Shown here one piece after another: positions 38,383 through 47,422 of a stretch of 64,000 nt of DNA (positions are counted from its first letter, which is position 1; every line of letters begins with the position of its first letter). Below the pieces are notes generated by a model. That model searched no databases. It was given only the letters and a program-made list of their open reading frames with translations, and was not told where the DNA came from. Location of the stretch: NCBI RefSeq assembly GCF_037094685.1, contig NZ_CP146614.1, positions 5,146,001 through 5,210,000 on the forward strand, in the 5' to 3' direction. The DNA comes from Massilia sp. METH4. GTDB taxonomy: Bacteria > Pseudomonadota > Gammaproteobacteria > Burkholderiales > Burkholderiaceae_D. The translations under genes were made by a program, and so were the position numbers.

Positions 38383-39216
38383 ATGAACAAGTACGAAGGG
38401 CGCTGGCAAACCGTGAAGGTCGACGTCGCGGAAGGCATCGGCTGGATCACGCTGAACCGGCCGGAAAAACGTAACGCCATGAGCCCGACGCTGAACCGCG
38501 AGATGATCGACGTGCTGGAAACGCTCGAGCTGGACGACGCGGCCCAGGTGATCGTGCTGACCGGCGCCGGCGAGTCCTGGTCGGCCGGCATGGACTTGAA
38601 GGAGTACTTCCGCGAGACGGACGGCAAGCCGGAGATCATGCAGGAACGCATCCGCCGCGATTGCTCGCAATGGCAGTGGAAGCTGCTGCGCATGTACAGC
38701 AAGTCCACCATCGCCATGGTGAACGGCTGGTGCTTCGGCGGCGCGTTCTCGCCGCTGGTGGCCTGCGACCTGGCGATCGCCGCCGATGACGCCGTGTTCG
38801 GCCTCTCCGAGGTGAACTGGGGCATCCCGCCGGGGAACCTGGTCAGCAAGGCCGTGGCGGACACGATGGGCCATCGCCAGGCACTGCACTACATCATGAC
38901 GGGCGAGACCTTCACCGGCAAGCAGGCGGCCGAGATGGGGCTGGTCAACCGCAGCGTACCCAGGGAAGAATTGCGCGACGCGGTCGTGGCGCTGGCGCGC
39001 AACCTGCTGGAGAAGAACCCGGTGGTGCTGCGCTACGCCAAGCAGGGCTTCAAGCGCGCCCGCGAGCTGACGTGGGAGCAGGGCGAGGATTACCTGTACG
39101 CGAAGACCGACCAGTCGAACTACCGCGACCCGGAAAAGGGCCGCAAGGAAGGCTTGAAGCAGTTCCTGGACGATAAGACGATCAAGCCGGGCCTGCAGGC
39201 GTACAAACGCACCTGA
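38383..39216 (+). CDS. ech: p-Hydroxycinnamoyl-CoA hydratase-lyase (feruloyl-CoA hydratase/vanillin synthase)
   Basis: 277 aa crotonase. It hydrates feruloyl-CoA and cleaves it to vanillin plus acetyl-CoA. The residues known from the Pseudomonas fluorescens hydroxycinnamoyl-CoA hydratase-lyase are at the same numbers here: Y75 (LKEYF), S123 (GGAFSPL), E143 (LSEVNWGIPPG) and Y239 (YLYAKTDQ), which separates it from ordinary enoyl-CoA hydratases. GAGGAGACAC precedes the ATG. First gene of the operon ech-vdh-fcs-binding protein, just downstream of the double operator. Confidence 0.96.
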   Translation: MNKYEGRWQTVKVDVAEGIGWITLNRPEKRNAMSPTLNREMIDVLETLELDDAAQVIVLTGAGESWSAGMDLKEYFRETDGKPEIMQERIRRDCSQWQWKLLRMYSKSTIAMVNGWCFGGAFSPLVACDLAIAADDAVFGLSEVNWGIPPGNLVSKAVADTMGHRQALHYIMTGETFTGKQAAEMGLVNRSVPREELRDAVVALARNLLEKNPVVLRYAKQGFKRARELTWEQGEDYLYAKTDQSNYRDPEKGRKEGLKQFLDDKTIKPGLQAYKRT

Positions 39217-39291
39217 CACCTCATCCTATATAGTGACGGGCCACAGAGCAGGGCACAACCTGCCGGCCCACCGAGTAACAGAGGAGACACC

Positions 39292-40737
39292 ATGTTCGAC
39301 ACCGATTTGCTGGTGGACGGCCGCCCGGCCGCCGCCTCGAATGGCGCAACCTTCGAGCGCCGCAACCCCGCCAACGGCGACACCGCCACCCGCGCCGCCG
39401 CTGCCACGGTGGAAGATGCCCGGCGCGCGGCCGACGCCGCGCAGCGCGCCTTCCCTGCCTGGGCCGCCATGCTGCCCACCGAGCGCCGCGGCCTGCTGCT
39501 GAAGGCTGCCGACACGCTGGAAAAACACCGTGCCGAGTTCGTTGCGCGCGGCACGCTCGAAGCCGGCGGCAGCCCGATCTGGTACGGGTTCAACGTGACG
39601 CTGGCGGCCAACATGCTGCGCGAGGCGGCGGGCATGACGACCCAGGTGGCCGGCGAGGTGATTCCTTCCGACGTGCCCGGCTCGCTGGCGATGGGCGTGC
39701 GCCAGCCCTGCGGCGTGGTGCTCGGCATCGCGCCCTGGAACGCGCCCGTGATCCTGGCGACGCGCGCCGTGGCGATGCCGCTGGCGTGCGGGAACACGGT
39801 GATCCTGAAGGCCTCCGAGCAATGCCCGGCGCTGCATCGCCTGCTCGGCACCGTGTTCGAGGAAGCGGGCTTCCCGGCCGGCGTGGTGAACGTGATCACG
39901 AACGCGCCGCAGGATGCGCCGGCCGTGGTCGAGGCGCTGATCGCCCACCCGGCCGTCAAGCGCATCAATTTCACCGGCTCCACGCATGTCGGGCGCATCA
40001 TCGCCCAGCAGGCCGCGAAACACCTGAAACCCGTGCTGCTGGAACTGGGCGGCAAGAACCCGGTCGTGGTGCTGGACGATGCCGATCTCGACGCGGCCGT
40101 GGAAGCGGCGGCCTTCTCGTCGTTCTTCAACCAGGGCCAGATCTGCATGTCGGCCGACCGCATCCTCGTCGACCGGAAGATCGCCCCGGCTTTCCTCGAA
40201 AAATTCGCCGCCAAGACCGCCAGCCTCAAGGCGGCCCACGCGGACGCGCCGCTGGCGGGCATGGTCGACCCGGCCGCGGCCCAGCGCGTGGAGGCGCTGG
40301 TGCGCGATGCAGTGGAGCGCGGCGCCACGGTGCTGCCGGCCGTGCCGAGCGCCGACGGTAACCTGCTGCAGCCGGCCATCATCGATGGCGTCACGCCCGA
40401 GATGGCGGCCTACCGCGAGGAAGCGTTCGGGCCGGTGGTTTCGATCATCCGCTTCGACGGCGACGAGGAGGCGATCCGGCTGGCCAACGACAGCGAGTAC
40501 GGCCTGTCCGCCGCCGTGTTCAGCCGCGATATCGGCCGTGCCATGGCCGTGGCGCGCCGCATCGAATCGGGCATCTGCCACATCAATGGCCCGACCGTGC
40601 ACGACGAGGCGCAGATGCCGTTCGGCGGCGTGAAGGCGAGCGGCTACGGCCGCTTCGGCGGCAAGGCCGCCATCGCCGAATTCACGGACCTGCGCTGGAT
40701 CACGGTGCAGACCACGCCGCGCCACTACCCGATCTGA
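39292..40737 (+). CDS. vdh: Vanillin (aromatic aldehyde) dehydrogenase
   Basis: 481 aa NAD(P)-dependent aldehyde dehydrogenase. N150 (GIAPWNAP), K173 (LKASEQCP), E251 (LLELGGKNP) and the nucleophile C285 (QGQICMSADR) are in place, and the protein ends with the oligomerisation tail (FTDLRWITVQTTPRHYPI). Sequence blocks such as CMSADRILVD are typical of vanillin/benzaldehyde dehydrogenases. It oxidises the vanillin released by Ech to vanillate. The Shine-Dalgarno is the same GAGGAGACACC as in front of ech. Located 75 bp after ech, 9 bp before fcs. Confidence 0.94.
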   Translation: MFDTDLLVDGRPAAASNGATFERRNPANGDTATRAAAATVEDARRAADAAQRAFPAWAAMLPTERRGLLLKAADTLEKHRAEFVARGTLEAGGSPIWYGFNVTLAANMLREAAGMTTQVAGEVIPSDVPGSLAMGVRQPCGVVLGIAPWNAPVILATRAVAMPLACGNTVILKASEQCPALHRLLGTVFEEAGFPAGVVNVITNAPQDAPAVVEALIAHPAVKRINFTGSTHVGRIIAQQAAKHLKPVLLELGGKNPVVVLDDADLDAAVEAAAFSSFFNQGQICMSADRILVDRKIAPAFLEKFAAKTASLKAAHADAPLAGMVDPAAAQRVEALVRDAVERGATVLPAVPSADGNLLQPAIIDGVTPEMAAYREEAFGPVVSIIRFDGDEEAIRLANDSEYGLSAAVFSRDIGRAMAVARRIESGICHINGPTVHDEAQMPFGGVKASGYGRFGGKAAIAEFTDLRWITVQTTPRHYPI

Positions 40738-40746
40738 GGAGGACCC

Positions 40747-42594
40747 ATGACTGCATCGCAGATGCCGGGACGGTGCCGTGCCGTGGCCATCGGCTGCCCG
40801 CAGGTTACCGTGCGCCGGCAAGGGGACAACTGGTACGTGGATGCCGAGACGCCGCTGGGCGAGGTGCCGCGCCGCTTCACCGATTGCCTGGTACGCGGCG
40901 CCCGCGACTGGCCGGAGCGCACGCTGGTCGCGCGCCGCGGGGCGGATGGCGAATGGATAAGGATCACGTATGCGGACATGCTGGAACGTGCGCGCCACAT
41001 CGGCCAGGCCTTGCTCGACCGCGGCATCTCCGCCGAACGGCCGCTCGTCATCCTGTCCGGCAACGACCTGCAGCACTACCAGCTGGCCATGGGCGCCATG
41101 TATGCCGGCGTGCCCTACGTGCCCGTGTCGCCGGCCTACTCGCTGGTAGCGACCGACTTCGGCCGGCTGCATGAGCTGGTGGCGCACCTGACCCCGGGCG
41201 CCGTCTACGCTTCCGATGGCATCGCCTTCAGCCGGGCGATCGCCGCAGTGCTGCCCGCGGGGACAGAATTGATCCTCGATGCCGGCGAGGTGGGGGATCG
41301 CGACGTGACGCGCTTTTCGGCCCTGCTCGAGACGGTGCCGTCGTCCGTGGACGCGGCCAATGCCGGGGTGGGGCCGGAGACGATCGCCAAGTTCCTGTTC
41401 ACTTCCGGCTCCACGAAGAAGCCGAAGGCCGTCGTCACCACGCACGGCATGTGGACCAGCAACCAGCAGATGCTGCTGCAAACCTTCCCGTTCTTCGGCG
41501 AGGCGCCGCCCGTGCTGGTGGACTGGCTGCCGTGGAACCACACCTTCGGCGGCAGCCATAATATCGGCATCGCGCTTTACAACGGCGGCACGCTGTACCT
41601 GGACGATGGCCGGCCGACGCCGCAGGAGTTTCCGCGCACGCTGGCCAACCTGAAGGAAATCGCGCCCACGGTCTACTTCAACATCCCGAAGGGCTGGGAA
41701 ATGCTGGCCGATGCGCTGGAAACGGATGCCCAGCTGCGCGCCACCTTCTTTTCGCGCGTAAAACTGTTCTTTTGCGCGGGGGCGGGCCTGTCGCAGGCGG
41801 CGTGGGACCGGCTCGACGGCATCGCGGTGCGCCACTGCGGCGAATCGATCCGCATCATGACGGGGCTGGGCATGACGGAAACGTCGCCCTCGTGCACCTT
41901 CGGCACCGGGCCCATCGTGCGCGCCGGCTATGTGGGCGTGCCGGCGCCGGGCTGCCGCGTCAAGCTGGTACCCGTCGGCGGCAAGCTCGAGGCGCGTTTC
42001 AAGGGGCCGCACGTGATGCCGGGGTACTGGCGCATGCCGTCGCTGACCGCGGAAGCGTTCGACGACGAGGGGTATTACTGCACCGGCGACGCGCTGCGCT
42101 TCGCCGACCCCGCGCAGCCCGAGCTGGGCTTCATGTTCGACGGCCGCATCGCCGAGGATTTCAAGCTGGCCACCGGCACCTTCGTGAGCGTGGGACCGCT
42201 GAGGGCCAGGGTGATCAGCATGGGCGCGCCGTACGTGCTGGACGCCGTCGTGACCGGGATCGATCGCCACGCCGTGGGATTGCTCGTGTTCCCTCGCATG
42301 GAAACGTGCCAGGCGCTGGCCGGGCTGGGTGCGGACGCAACGCCGGCCGAGGTACTGGCCAGCGGGCCGGTCCGCGAGTTCTTTGCCGGCCTGCTGCGGC
42401 GGCTGAATGCCGAGGCGACCGGTTCCTCGACCGCGGTGGCGATGCTGCGGCTGCAGGAAGAGCCGCCCTCGATCGACCACCGCGAATTGACGGACAAGGG
42501 GTCCGTGAACCAGGCCGCCGTGCTGGCACGGCGCGCGGCGCAAGTGGAAGCGATGTACGAGTGCCGCGACGAAGGCACCATTCGCGCCAACTAG
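40747..42594 (+). CDS. fcs: Feruloyl-CoA synthetase (hydroxycinnamate-CoA ligase)
   Basis: 615 aa, usual for Fcs. ATP-dependent adenylate-forming ligase: P-loop LFTSGSTKKPKAV (about residues 218-230), adenylation motifs GLGMTETSPSC and YYCTGDALRFADP, and GRIAEDFKLATGTFVSVG near the C-terminal domain, where the usual KxxxG hinge is replaced by the Fcs-type EDFKL.TG.FV. It activates ferulate, p-coumarate or caffeate to the CoA thioester used by Ech. Strong GAGGAGG Shine-Dalgarno, ATG 9 bp after vdh. Confidence 0.95.
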   Translation: MTASQMPGRCRAVAIGCPQVTVRRQGDNWYVDAETPLGEVPRRFTDCLVRGARDWPERTLVARRGADGEWIRITYADMLERARHIGQALLDRGISAERPLVILSGNDLQHYQLAMGAMYAGVPYVPVSPAYSLVATDFGRLHELVAHLTPGAVYASDGIAFSRAIAAVLPAGTELILDAGEVGDRDVTRFSALLETVPSSVDAANAGVGPETIAKFLFTSGSTKKPKAVVTTHGMWTSNQQMLLQTFPFFGEAPPVLVDWLPWNHTFGGSHNIGIALYNGGTLYLDDGRPTPQEFPRTLANLKEIAPTVYFNIPKGWEMLADALETDAQLRATFFSRVKLFFCAGAGLSQAAWDRLDGIAVRHCGESIRIMTGLGMTETSPSCTFGTGPIVRAGYVGVPAPGCRVKLVPVGGKLEARFKGPHVMPGYWRMPSLTAEAFDDEGYYCTGDALRFADPAQPELGFMFDGRIAEDFKLATGTFVSVGPLRARVISMGAPYVLDAVVTGIDRHAVGLLVFPRMETCQALAGLGADATPAEVLASGPVREFFAGLLRRLNAEATGSSTAVAMLRLQEEPPSIDHRELTDKGSVNQAAVLARRAAQVEAMYECRDEGTIRAN

Positions 42595-42614
42595 ACAATA
42601 ATGGAGGAGACACC

Positions 42615-43802
42615 ATGAACACGCGCATGAAGATTCGCACCATCGTCATCGCCACCGCGCTGGCAACGGCGCTGGCCCCCGCGGCGCACGCCCAGGACCC
42701 GATCAAGGTCGGCGTGATCGCCGCGTTGACCGGCCCGTTCGCCAATATCGGCAAGCCGTTCGAGGATGGCATCCGCACCTATTTCCAGCAACACGGCGAC
42801 ACCGTGGCTGGCAGGAAGATCGAGGTGATCTATCGCGACGACGGCGGTTCGAATGCCGACCATTCGAAGCGGGCGGCCCAGGAACTGATCGCCCGCGAGA
42901 AAGTGGACTTCCTGATCGGCTTCTCGCTCACGCCCAGCGCGCTGGCCGTGGCGCCGCTGGCCACGCGTGCGAAGACCCCGATGATCGTGATGAACGCCGT
43001 CACCACCGGCATCACGGACAAGTCGCCCTACATGGTGCGCACGTCGATGACGATGCACCAGATGACGGAACCGTTCGGCACCTGGACCGGCAAGAGCGGG
43101 GGCGGCAAGCGCATCGGCACCGTTTACACGCTGGTCAGCGACTACAGTACCGGCGCCGACGCGGAGGCGAAGTTCGTCAAGGGCTTCAATGAAGCGGGCG
43201 GCAAGGTGGTGGGCTCGGCGCGCGTGCCGCTGGCCAATCCCGACTACTCGCCCTTCGTGCAGCGCGCCAAGGACCAGAAGCCCGACGCGCTGTTCTTCTT
43301 CGCTCCCGGCGCCGAGGACGGCACCGCGCTCCTGAAGGCGTTCACGGACAAGGGGCTGGACAAGGCCGGCATCCGGTTCCTCGGCGTGGGCGACATGACG
43401 AGCGACTCGCCGACGCTGGAAGCGCTGGGCGAGCGCGCGCTGGGCGCCGTGACGGTGCTGAACTACTCGACCGCCCTGGACAACCCGGCCAACAAGACGT
43501 TCCTGAAGGCGTATGCGGCGGCTAACCCGCAGCGCCCGGCACCGACGTTCGTGACGGTGGCTGCCTATGACACGATGGGCATGATCGCCGAGACCGTGCG
43601 CCGGCTGAACGGCAAGGTGACCGGCGAGGCGGCCATCAAGACCCTGGCGGGCATGAAGTGGAACAGCCCGCGCGGCCCGATCGCGATCGATCCGGCCACG
43701 CGCGACATCGTGCAGAACATGTATATCCGCGAGGTGAAGAAGGTCGACGGAAAACTCGTCAATGCGCCGATCGGCGTGCTGGAAAACGTGCCGCCGCGCT
43801 GA
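42615..43802 (+). CDS. ABC transporter substrate-binding protein, LivK (type I, branched-chain amino acid/aromatic acid) family
   Basis: 395 aa with signal peptide cut at APAAHAQ (about residue 27). The mature protein starts PIKVGVIAALTGPFANIGKPFEDG, typical of LivK-like proteins, and has the two-lobe pattern with GTVYTLVSDYSTGADAE. As the fourth gene of the ferulate operon (20 bp after fcs, own GGAGG), it most likely binds hydroxycinnamates or their breakdown products in the periplasm. The matching permease and ATPase genes are not in this window, so it either works with a distant transporter or is an orphan receptor. Confidence 0.92.
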   Translation: MNTRMKIRTIVIATALATALAPAAHAQDPIKVGVIAALTGPFANIGKPFEDGIRTYFQQHGDTVAGRKIEVIYRDDGGSNADHSKRAAQELIAREKVDFLIGFSLTPSALAVAPLATRAKTPMIVMNAVTTGITDKSPYMVRTSMTMHQMTEPFGTWTGKSGGGKRIGTVYTLVSDYSTGADAEAKFVKGFNEAGGKVVGSARVPLANPDYSPFVQRAKDQKPDALFFFAPGAEDGTALLKAFTDKGLDKAGIRFLGVGDMTSDSPTLEALGERALGAVTVLNYSTALDNPANKTFLKAYAAANPQRPAPTFVTVAAYDTMGMIAETVRRLNGKVTGEAAIKTLAGMKWNSPRGPIAIDPATRDIVQNMYIREVKKVDGKLVNAPIGVLENVPPR

Positions 43803-43829
43803 CCGGCACAAAAATGCGTCGGACCTTGC

Positions 43830-43864
43830 GACCCTTGGAGAGTTCTCCAAGGGTCGTTTTTTTT
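43830..43864 (+). terminator. Rho-independent terminator of the ferulate operon
   Basis: An 11-bp perfect stem GACCCTTGGAG/CTCCAAGGGTC with a 4-nt loop, followed by G and eight T residues, begins 27 bp after the binding-protein stop. Confidence 0.93.
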
Positions 43865-44016
43865 GCGCTGTTCGCGGGTGCTTCCCTGGGCCCCCATGTT
43901 CCCGGAACTTTTGGAGCCGCACGAAGGAAGAGCGGGCCCCGCGGCTATGGGCCAATGCGCTATTGCCGTTGGCGGCGTGAAGCTATACTGGCATGCCAAA
44001 CCGACAAGGAGAATCC

Positions 44017-44649
44017 ATGAATGCCTACCTGGTAGTGGTCGATACGCTGGCCGATTGGGAGATCGGATACCTGACGGCGGAGCTGCACAGCCGCCGCTTC
44101 TTCGCCAACCCGCTGGTGGACTTCGGCTTCCGCAAGGTGGGGCTGAGCACGGCCGAGGCGACGAGCATGGGCGGCGTGACGCATGTGCCCGACCTGGCGC
44201 TGGCGGATCTGGTGCTGGAGGCCGGCGATGTGCTGATCCTGCCCGGCGGCGAACGGTGGGACCAGCCGGAGCTGCGGCCCATCCTGGACTTCGCGCGCGA
44301 TGCGCTGGATGCGGGCCACAACGTGGCGGCGATCTGCGGCGCCACCAACGGCCTGGCCAGCGTGGGGGCGCTGGACGAGCGCCGGCACACCAGCAACGAC
44401 CTCGGCTTCCTGAAGCAGACCTGCCCGGCATACCGCGGCGAAAAGCTGTACCGCAACGAGCCGGCCGTGCGCGGCGACAACCTGCTGACGGCCACCGGCC
44501 TGGCACCGCTGGAGTTTTCCGCCGAGGTCCTGAAAATGCTGAAGGTGTGGCGGCCGGAGACGATCCGCGCCTGGTACCAGTTGCACAAGACGCGCAAGGA
44601 GCGCTGGTATCACGCGCTGGTCGCGTCGATGACGCCGCCACCGCAGTGA
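44017..44649 (+). CDS. DJ-1/PfpI-family protein (glutamine amidotransferase-like)
   Basis: 210 aa. Fold of the class I glutamine-amidotransferase superfamily with nucleophile-elbow Cys in AAICGATNGLA (about residue 107) and the preceding EAGDVLILPGGERWDQPEL segment. The order resembles YdeA-like DJ-1/PfpI members; these act as chaperones, glyoxalases or peptidases, and the actual activity is unknown. ATG 44017 has a perfect AAGGAGA. Single gene, downstream of the ferulate terminator. Confidence 0.88.
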   Translation: MNAYLVVVDTLADWEIGYLTAELHSRRFFANPLVDFGFRKVGLSTAEATSMGGVTHVPDLALADLVLEAGDVLILPGGERWDQPELRPILDFARDALDAGHNVAAICGATNGLASVGALDERRHTSNDLGFLKQTCPAYRGEKLYRNEPAVRGDNLLTATGLAPLEFSAEVLKMLKVWRPETIRAWYQLHKTRKERWYHALVASMTPPPQ

Positions 44650-44795
44650 ACTGGGCCGCGCTGCGCCGCCGCTAAAAATTCAGCTCAGCCCGCAACCCCG
44701 AAATGGTATTATCATATAGACAAATGATGGCCATTCGACGGGATGCCGCAGTGCCGGCCCCGCCGTTGCGCCGCAACGATGGAGGAGAGCAGAAC

Positions 44796-45626
44796 GTGAA
44801 GACCTTGCGCCGCACCTCGCTGTTGACTATGACCCGGCTGGCCGCCGGGGTCACGATCGCACTGGCGATCGCCGGTTGTGCCGATTTTTCCGCCGTGCGC
44901 ACGTACGCCGATGATACGAAGAAGCTGGGGGCATCGTTTGCCGCGATCGCCGATACGCCGGTGCAGATCTGCCAATCCCAGTTCCTGATGCAGGAGCAGG
45001 TGAGCGAAGGTTTCGTGGCCTTCCGCATCGCCGACGTGCAGGCCAGCGCCGCGGCCAACTGTGCGCCGCTTGCGCAGAACAACACCCACATCCTCAACCT
45101 GGTCGCCCTGCTGGACGGCTATTCGGCCACGCTGGCCGCGCTGGCGGACGAGAAGCTGCCCAGCTATTCGGCGGAGCTGAAAGGGCTGGGCGCGGCGGTC
45201 ACGGGCCTGAAGGACCGCTCCGGCGAACCGGTGGTGTCGGAGGATAAGGCGAAAGCCGTGATCTCGCTGGGCAAGCTGGTGTCGCGGCTTGCGACCGAGC
45301 GCGTGGCGCGCAGCGAAATGAAGCAGTTGCTCGAGCAGAGCGAGGCCGTGAACGCCACCACCGATGCCCTCGCGTGGTACGCGCGGTCAATCACCGGAGA
45401 GCAGCTAAAGACGTACCAGGAGCGTAGCCGCATCGCCATGGACTCCCTGCCGCGCTTCGAGAAGACCGAGCCGCTGGCCGTGCGCATGTACGCCGTCAAC
45501 CTCGTCCGCGAGCAGGAACGGGCGAAACAGCTGGCGACGCAGAACGACGCGCTGATCGCATCGCTGGCAAGGCACCGCGAGGCGACCAACGCCTTGCGTG
45601 ACCAGTTCGACAAGCGGCGCGACTGA
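44796..45626 (+). CDS. Predicted lipoprotein, helical, unknown function
   Basis: 276 aa from a GTG start preceded by GGAGGAGAGC; an in-frame ATG at 44703 lacks a ribosome site and would add 31 residues ahead of the signal peptide. Type II signal with lipobox LAIAGC (Cys ~28). The mature protein is almost entirely helical with heptad-like stretches (VSRLATERVARSEMKQLLEQSEAVN and NLVREQERAKQLATQNDALIASLARHREATNALRDQFDKRR), suggesting a coiled-coil periplasmic lipoprotein. No family recognised. A 145-aa gene follows after 99 bp with nothing else visible between. Confidence 0.75.
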   Translation: MKTLRRTSLLTMTRLAAGVTIALAIAGCADFSAVRTYADDTKKLGASFAAIADTPVQICQSQFLMQEQVSEGFVAFRIADVQASAAANCAPLAQNNTHILNLVALLDGYSATLAALADEKLPSYSAELKGLGAAVTGLKDRSGEPVVSEDKAKAVISLGKLVSRLATERVARSEMKQLLEQSEAVNATTDALAWYARSITGEQLKTYQERSRIAMDSLPRFEKTEPLAVRMYAVNLVREQERAKQLATQNDALIASLARHREATNALRDQFDKRRD

Positions 45627-45725
45627 TCCGGCCGGACGGCGCGCGGGGTGGAGCAGCGAGGCAGGGCAACGAGGTAAAAGCCACTGAGGGCTCGACAAGC
45701 AGATCGACAAGCGGAGGATACCGGG

Positions 45726-46163
45726 ATGAGCACGACCCTGAAGGAATTGACGGCCGATGAGCTGGCGGAGCTGGCCAACCGCTATACGGGCATTTCCACG
45801 AAACTGTTCGAATACCGCGTCACCCATGCGCTGACACCCGAGGAAGAGCACCTCGTGCGGGTCGAATGCGAGCAAAAGCTCGATGCGCTGGCCAATGTGC
45901 TGCGCGGCCAGGCCATCGCACTGGTGGTAACGGACGCGAGCCTGAAGGCCGAAGCCCTGCATGCCGCGCTGGACGCGGCGCGCAAGACGCTGGACAAGCT
46001 GGACAAGGTACGTGATGTGATCGGCCTCGTCACCAACGTCATCGCGCTCGGCGGAGCGATCCTGTCGGGCAATGCCAGGGCGATCGTGAAAGCGGTGAAA
46101 GCGTTCCGGGAACCCGATGAAGAGGACGAGGAAGAAGACGGCGAGGAGGGAGAGAAGGCGTAG
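45726..46163 (+). CDS. Small acidic-tailed helical protein, unknown function
   Basis: 145 aa. Helical throughout: LKELTADELAELANRYTGI, LRVECEQKLDALANVLRGQ-like helices, a hydrophobic stretch VIGLVTNVIALGGAILSG (about 97-114, possibly one membrane-associated helix), and a strongly acidic C-terminus (DEEDEEEDGEEGE). GGAGGATACC precedes the ATG. It lies 99 bp after the coiled-coil lipoprotein and 70 bp before the M4 peptidase, so it may belong with either. No family recognised. Confidence 0.72.
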   Translation: MSTTLKELTADELAELANRYTGISTKLFEYRVTHALTPEEEHLVRVECEQKLDALANVLRGQAIALVVTDASLKAEALHAALDAARKTLDKLDKVRDVIGLVTNVIALGGAILSGNARAIVKAVKAFREPDEEDEEEDGEEGEKA

Positions 46164-46233
46164 TACCGCAGCTCCCTTTCCCCTCCGGGAACGTCTGTTT
46201 CACCAGTTTTGCTTAATGAAGCCAGGAGTTCTT

Positions 46234-47310
46234 ATGTGTACGAAGAAGCCGCACCGCCATTCCATCCATTGCATCCTGCCGCCCTATATCCTGAGCCAGA
46301 TCGCCAAGAACGGCAATGATCCGCAGCGGCGGTTCGCCGTCGACACCCTGTCGGTCGACGTCTCGTTCCGCCAGTTCCGCGCCACCGCGGTGGCGAGCGG
46401 CGCGCCGAAAGCGATGCGCGGCGCCATGCCCGGCACGGCCGCGGCCTTGAAGCGCACGATCTACGATGCGAAGAACGACCAGTCGCTGCCGGGCACCGTG
46501 GTGCGTACCGAAGGTTCGGACGCGACGGGCGACGTCAGCGTCGACGAAGCCTACGATTACCTGGGCGCCACGTATGAGCTGTTTTTCGACCAGTTCCAGC
46601 GCAACTCGATCGACGACGCCGGCCTGCCGCTGGACGCGACGGTGCACTACGACGAAGACTATGCCAACGCATTCTGGAACGGTAGCCAGATGGTGTTCGG
46701 CGATGGCGACGGCGAGCTGTTCACGCGTTTCACCGCGTCGATCGATGTCATCGGCCACGAGCTGACGCATGGCGTGACGGAAGTCGAGGCGGGCCTGGTC
46801 TACGAAGGGCAATCCGGCGCGCTGAACGAATCGATCTCCGACGTGTTCGGATCGCTCGTCAAGCAATATGGCCTGAAGCAGAAGGCCGACGAAGCGGACT
46901 GGCTGATCGGTGCGCAACTGTTCCTCGAACCGGGACCGAAACGCCAGGCGATCCGGTCGATGAAGGAACCGGGCACGGCCTACGATGACAGTGTTCTGGG
47001 CAAGGACCCGCAACCGGGGCACATGAAGGATTTCGTGCGCACGGTGGAAGACAACGGCGGCGTGCACATCAATTCGGGCATTCCGAACCGCGCGTTCTAC
47101 CTGGCCGCCGTCGCCATCGGCGGCTTCGCGTGGGAGAAGGCCGGCAGGATTTGGTACGATAGCCTGCTCGATGCGCGCCTGAAGCCGAAGTCGACGTTCC
47201 AGGCCTTCGCGAAGCTGACGCGCTCGAATGCCGAGAAGCTGTACGGCGTGGACAGCGCCGAGGCCAAGGCGGTCATTCAGGCGTGGAAGGATGTCGGGGT
47301 GATCAAGTAA
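46234..47310 (+). CDS. M4 (thermolysin-like) metallopeptidase, protealysin type
   Basis: 358 aa. Short protealysin-type propeptide with the diagnostic HCILPPYIL motif (residues 12-20), no Sec signal. Catalytic domain: zinc site HELTH (175-179), third ligand E199 (NESISDVFG), active-site H277 (GGVHINSGIPNRAFY). ATG 46234 follows AGGAG; ATG 46216 is in frame but poorer. Protealysins are cytoplasm-exported or leaderless peptidases linked to host or prey interaction. The next gene encodes an emfourin-type inhibitor, the conserved partner of this family, so activity is probably held in check by a co-expressed protein. Confidence 0.94.
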   Translation: MCTKKPHRHSIHCILPPYILSQIAKNGNDPQRRFAVDTLSVDVSFRQFRATAVASGAPKAMRGAMPGTAAALKRTIYDAKNDQSLPGTVVRTEGSDATGDVSVDEAYDYLGATYELFFDQFQRNSIDDAGLPLDATVHYDEDYANAFWNGSQMVFGDGDGELFTRFTASIDVIGHELTHGVTEVEAGLVYEGQSGALNESISDVFGSLVKQYGLKQKADEADWLIGAQLFLEPGPKRQAIRSMKEPGTAYDDSVLGKDPQPGHMKDFVRTVEDNGGVHINSGIPNRAFYLAAVAIGGFAWEKAGRIWYDSLLDARLKPKSTFQAFAKLTRSNAEKLYGVDSAEAKAVIQAWKDVGVIK

Positions 47311-47331
47311 TCTGTCGCCGGCGCTTCGATT

Positions 47332-47357
47332 CAACCCCACTGTAACAGCTGGGGTTG
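47332..47357 (+). promoter_or_regulatory. Intergenic hairpin between the M4 peptidase and its inhibitor gene
   Basis: CAACCCCA (47332-47339) pairs with TGGGGTTG (47350-47357), with CTG/CAG extending into the loop. It lies between peptidase stop and inhibitor start and lacks a T-run. It could stabilise mRNA ends or set the ratio of the two products. Confidence 0.5.
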
Positions 47358-47422
47358 GAACACGCGCTTCGGCCCGCGATCGTTGGCGCGCCGGGAACCA
47401 ATTCGTCTTGCAGGGAGGATGC

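Noticed and set aside
39226..42543. Long minus-strand open frame opposite vdh and fcs
   Set aside because: Antisense shadow of two clear ferulate-pathway genes with catalytic residues; no domain in the translation.
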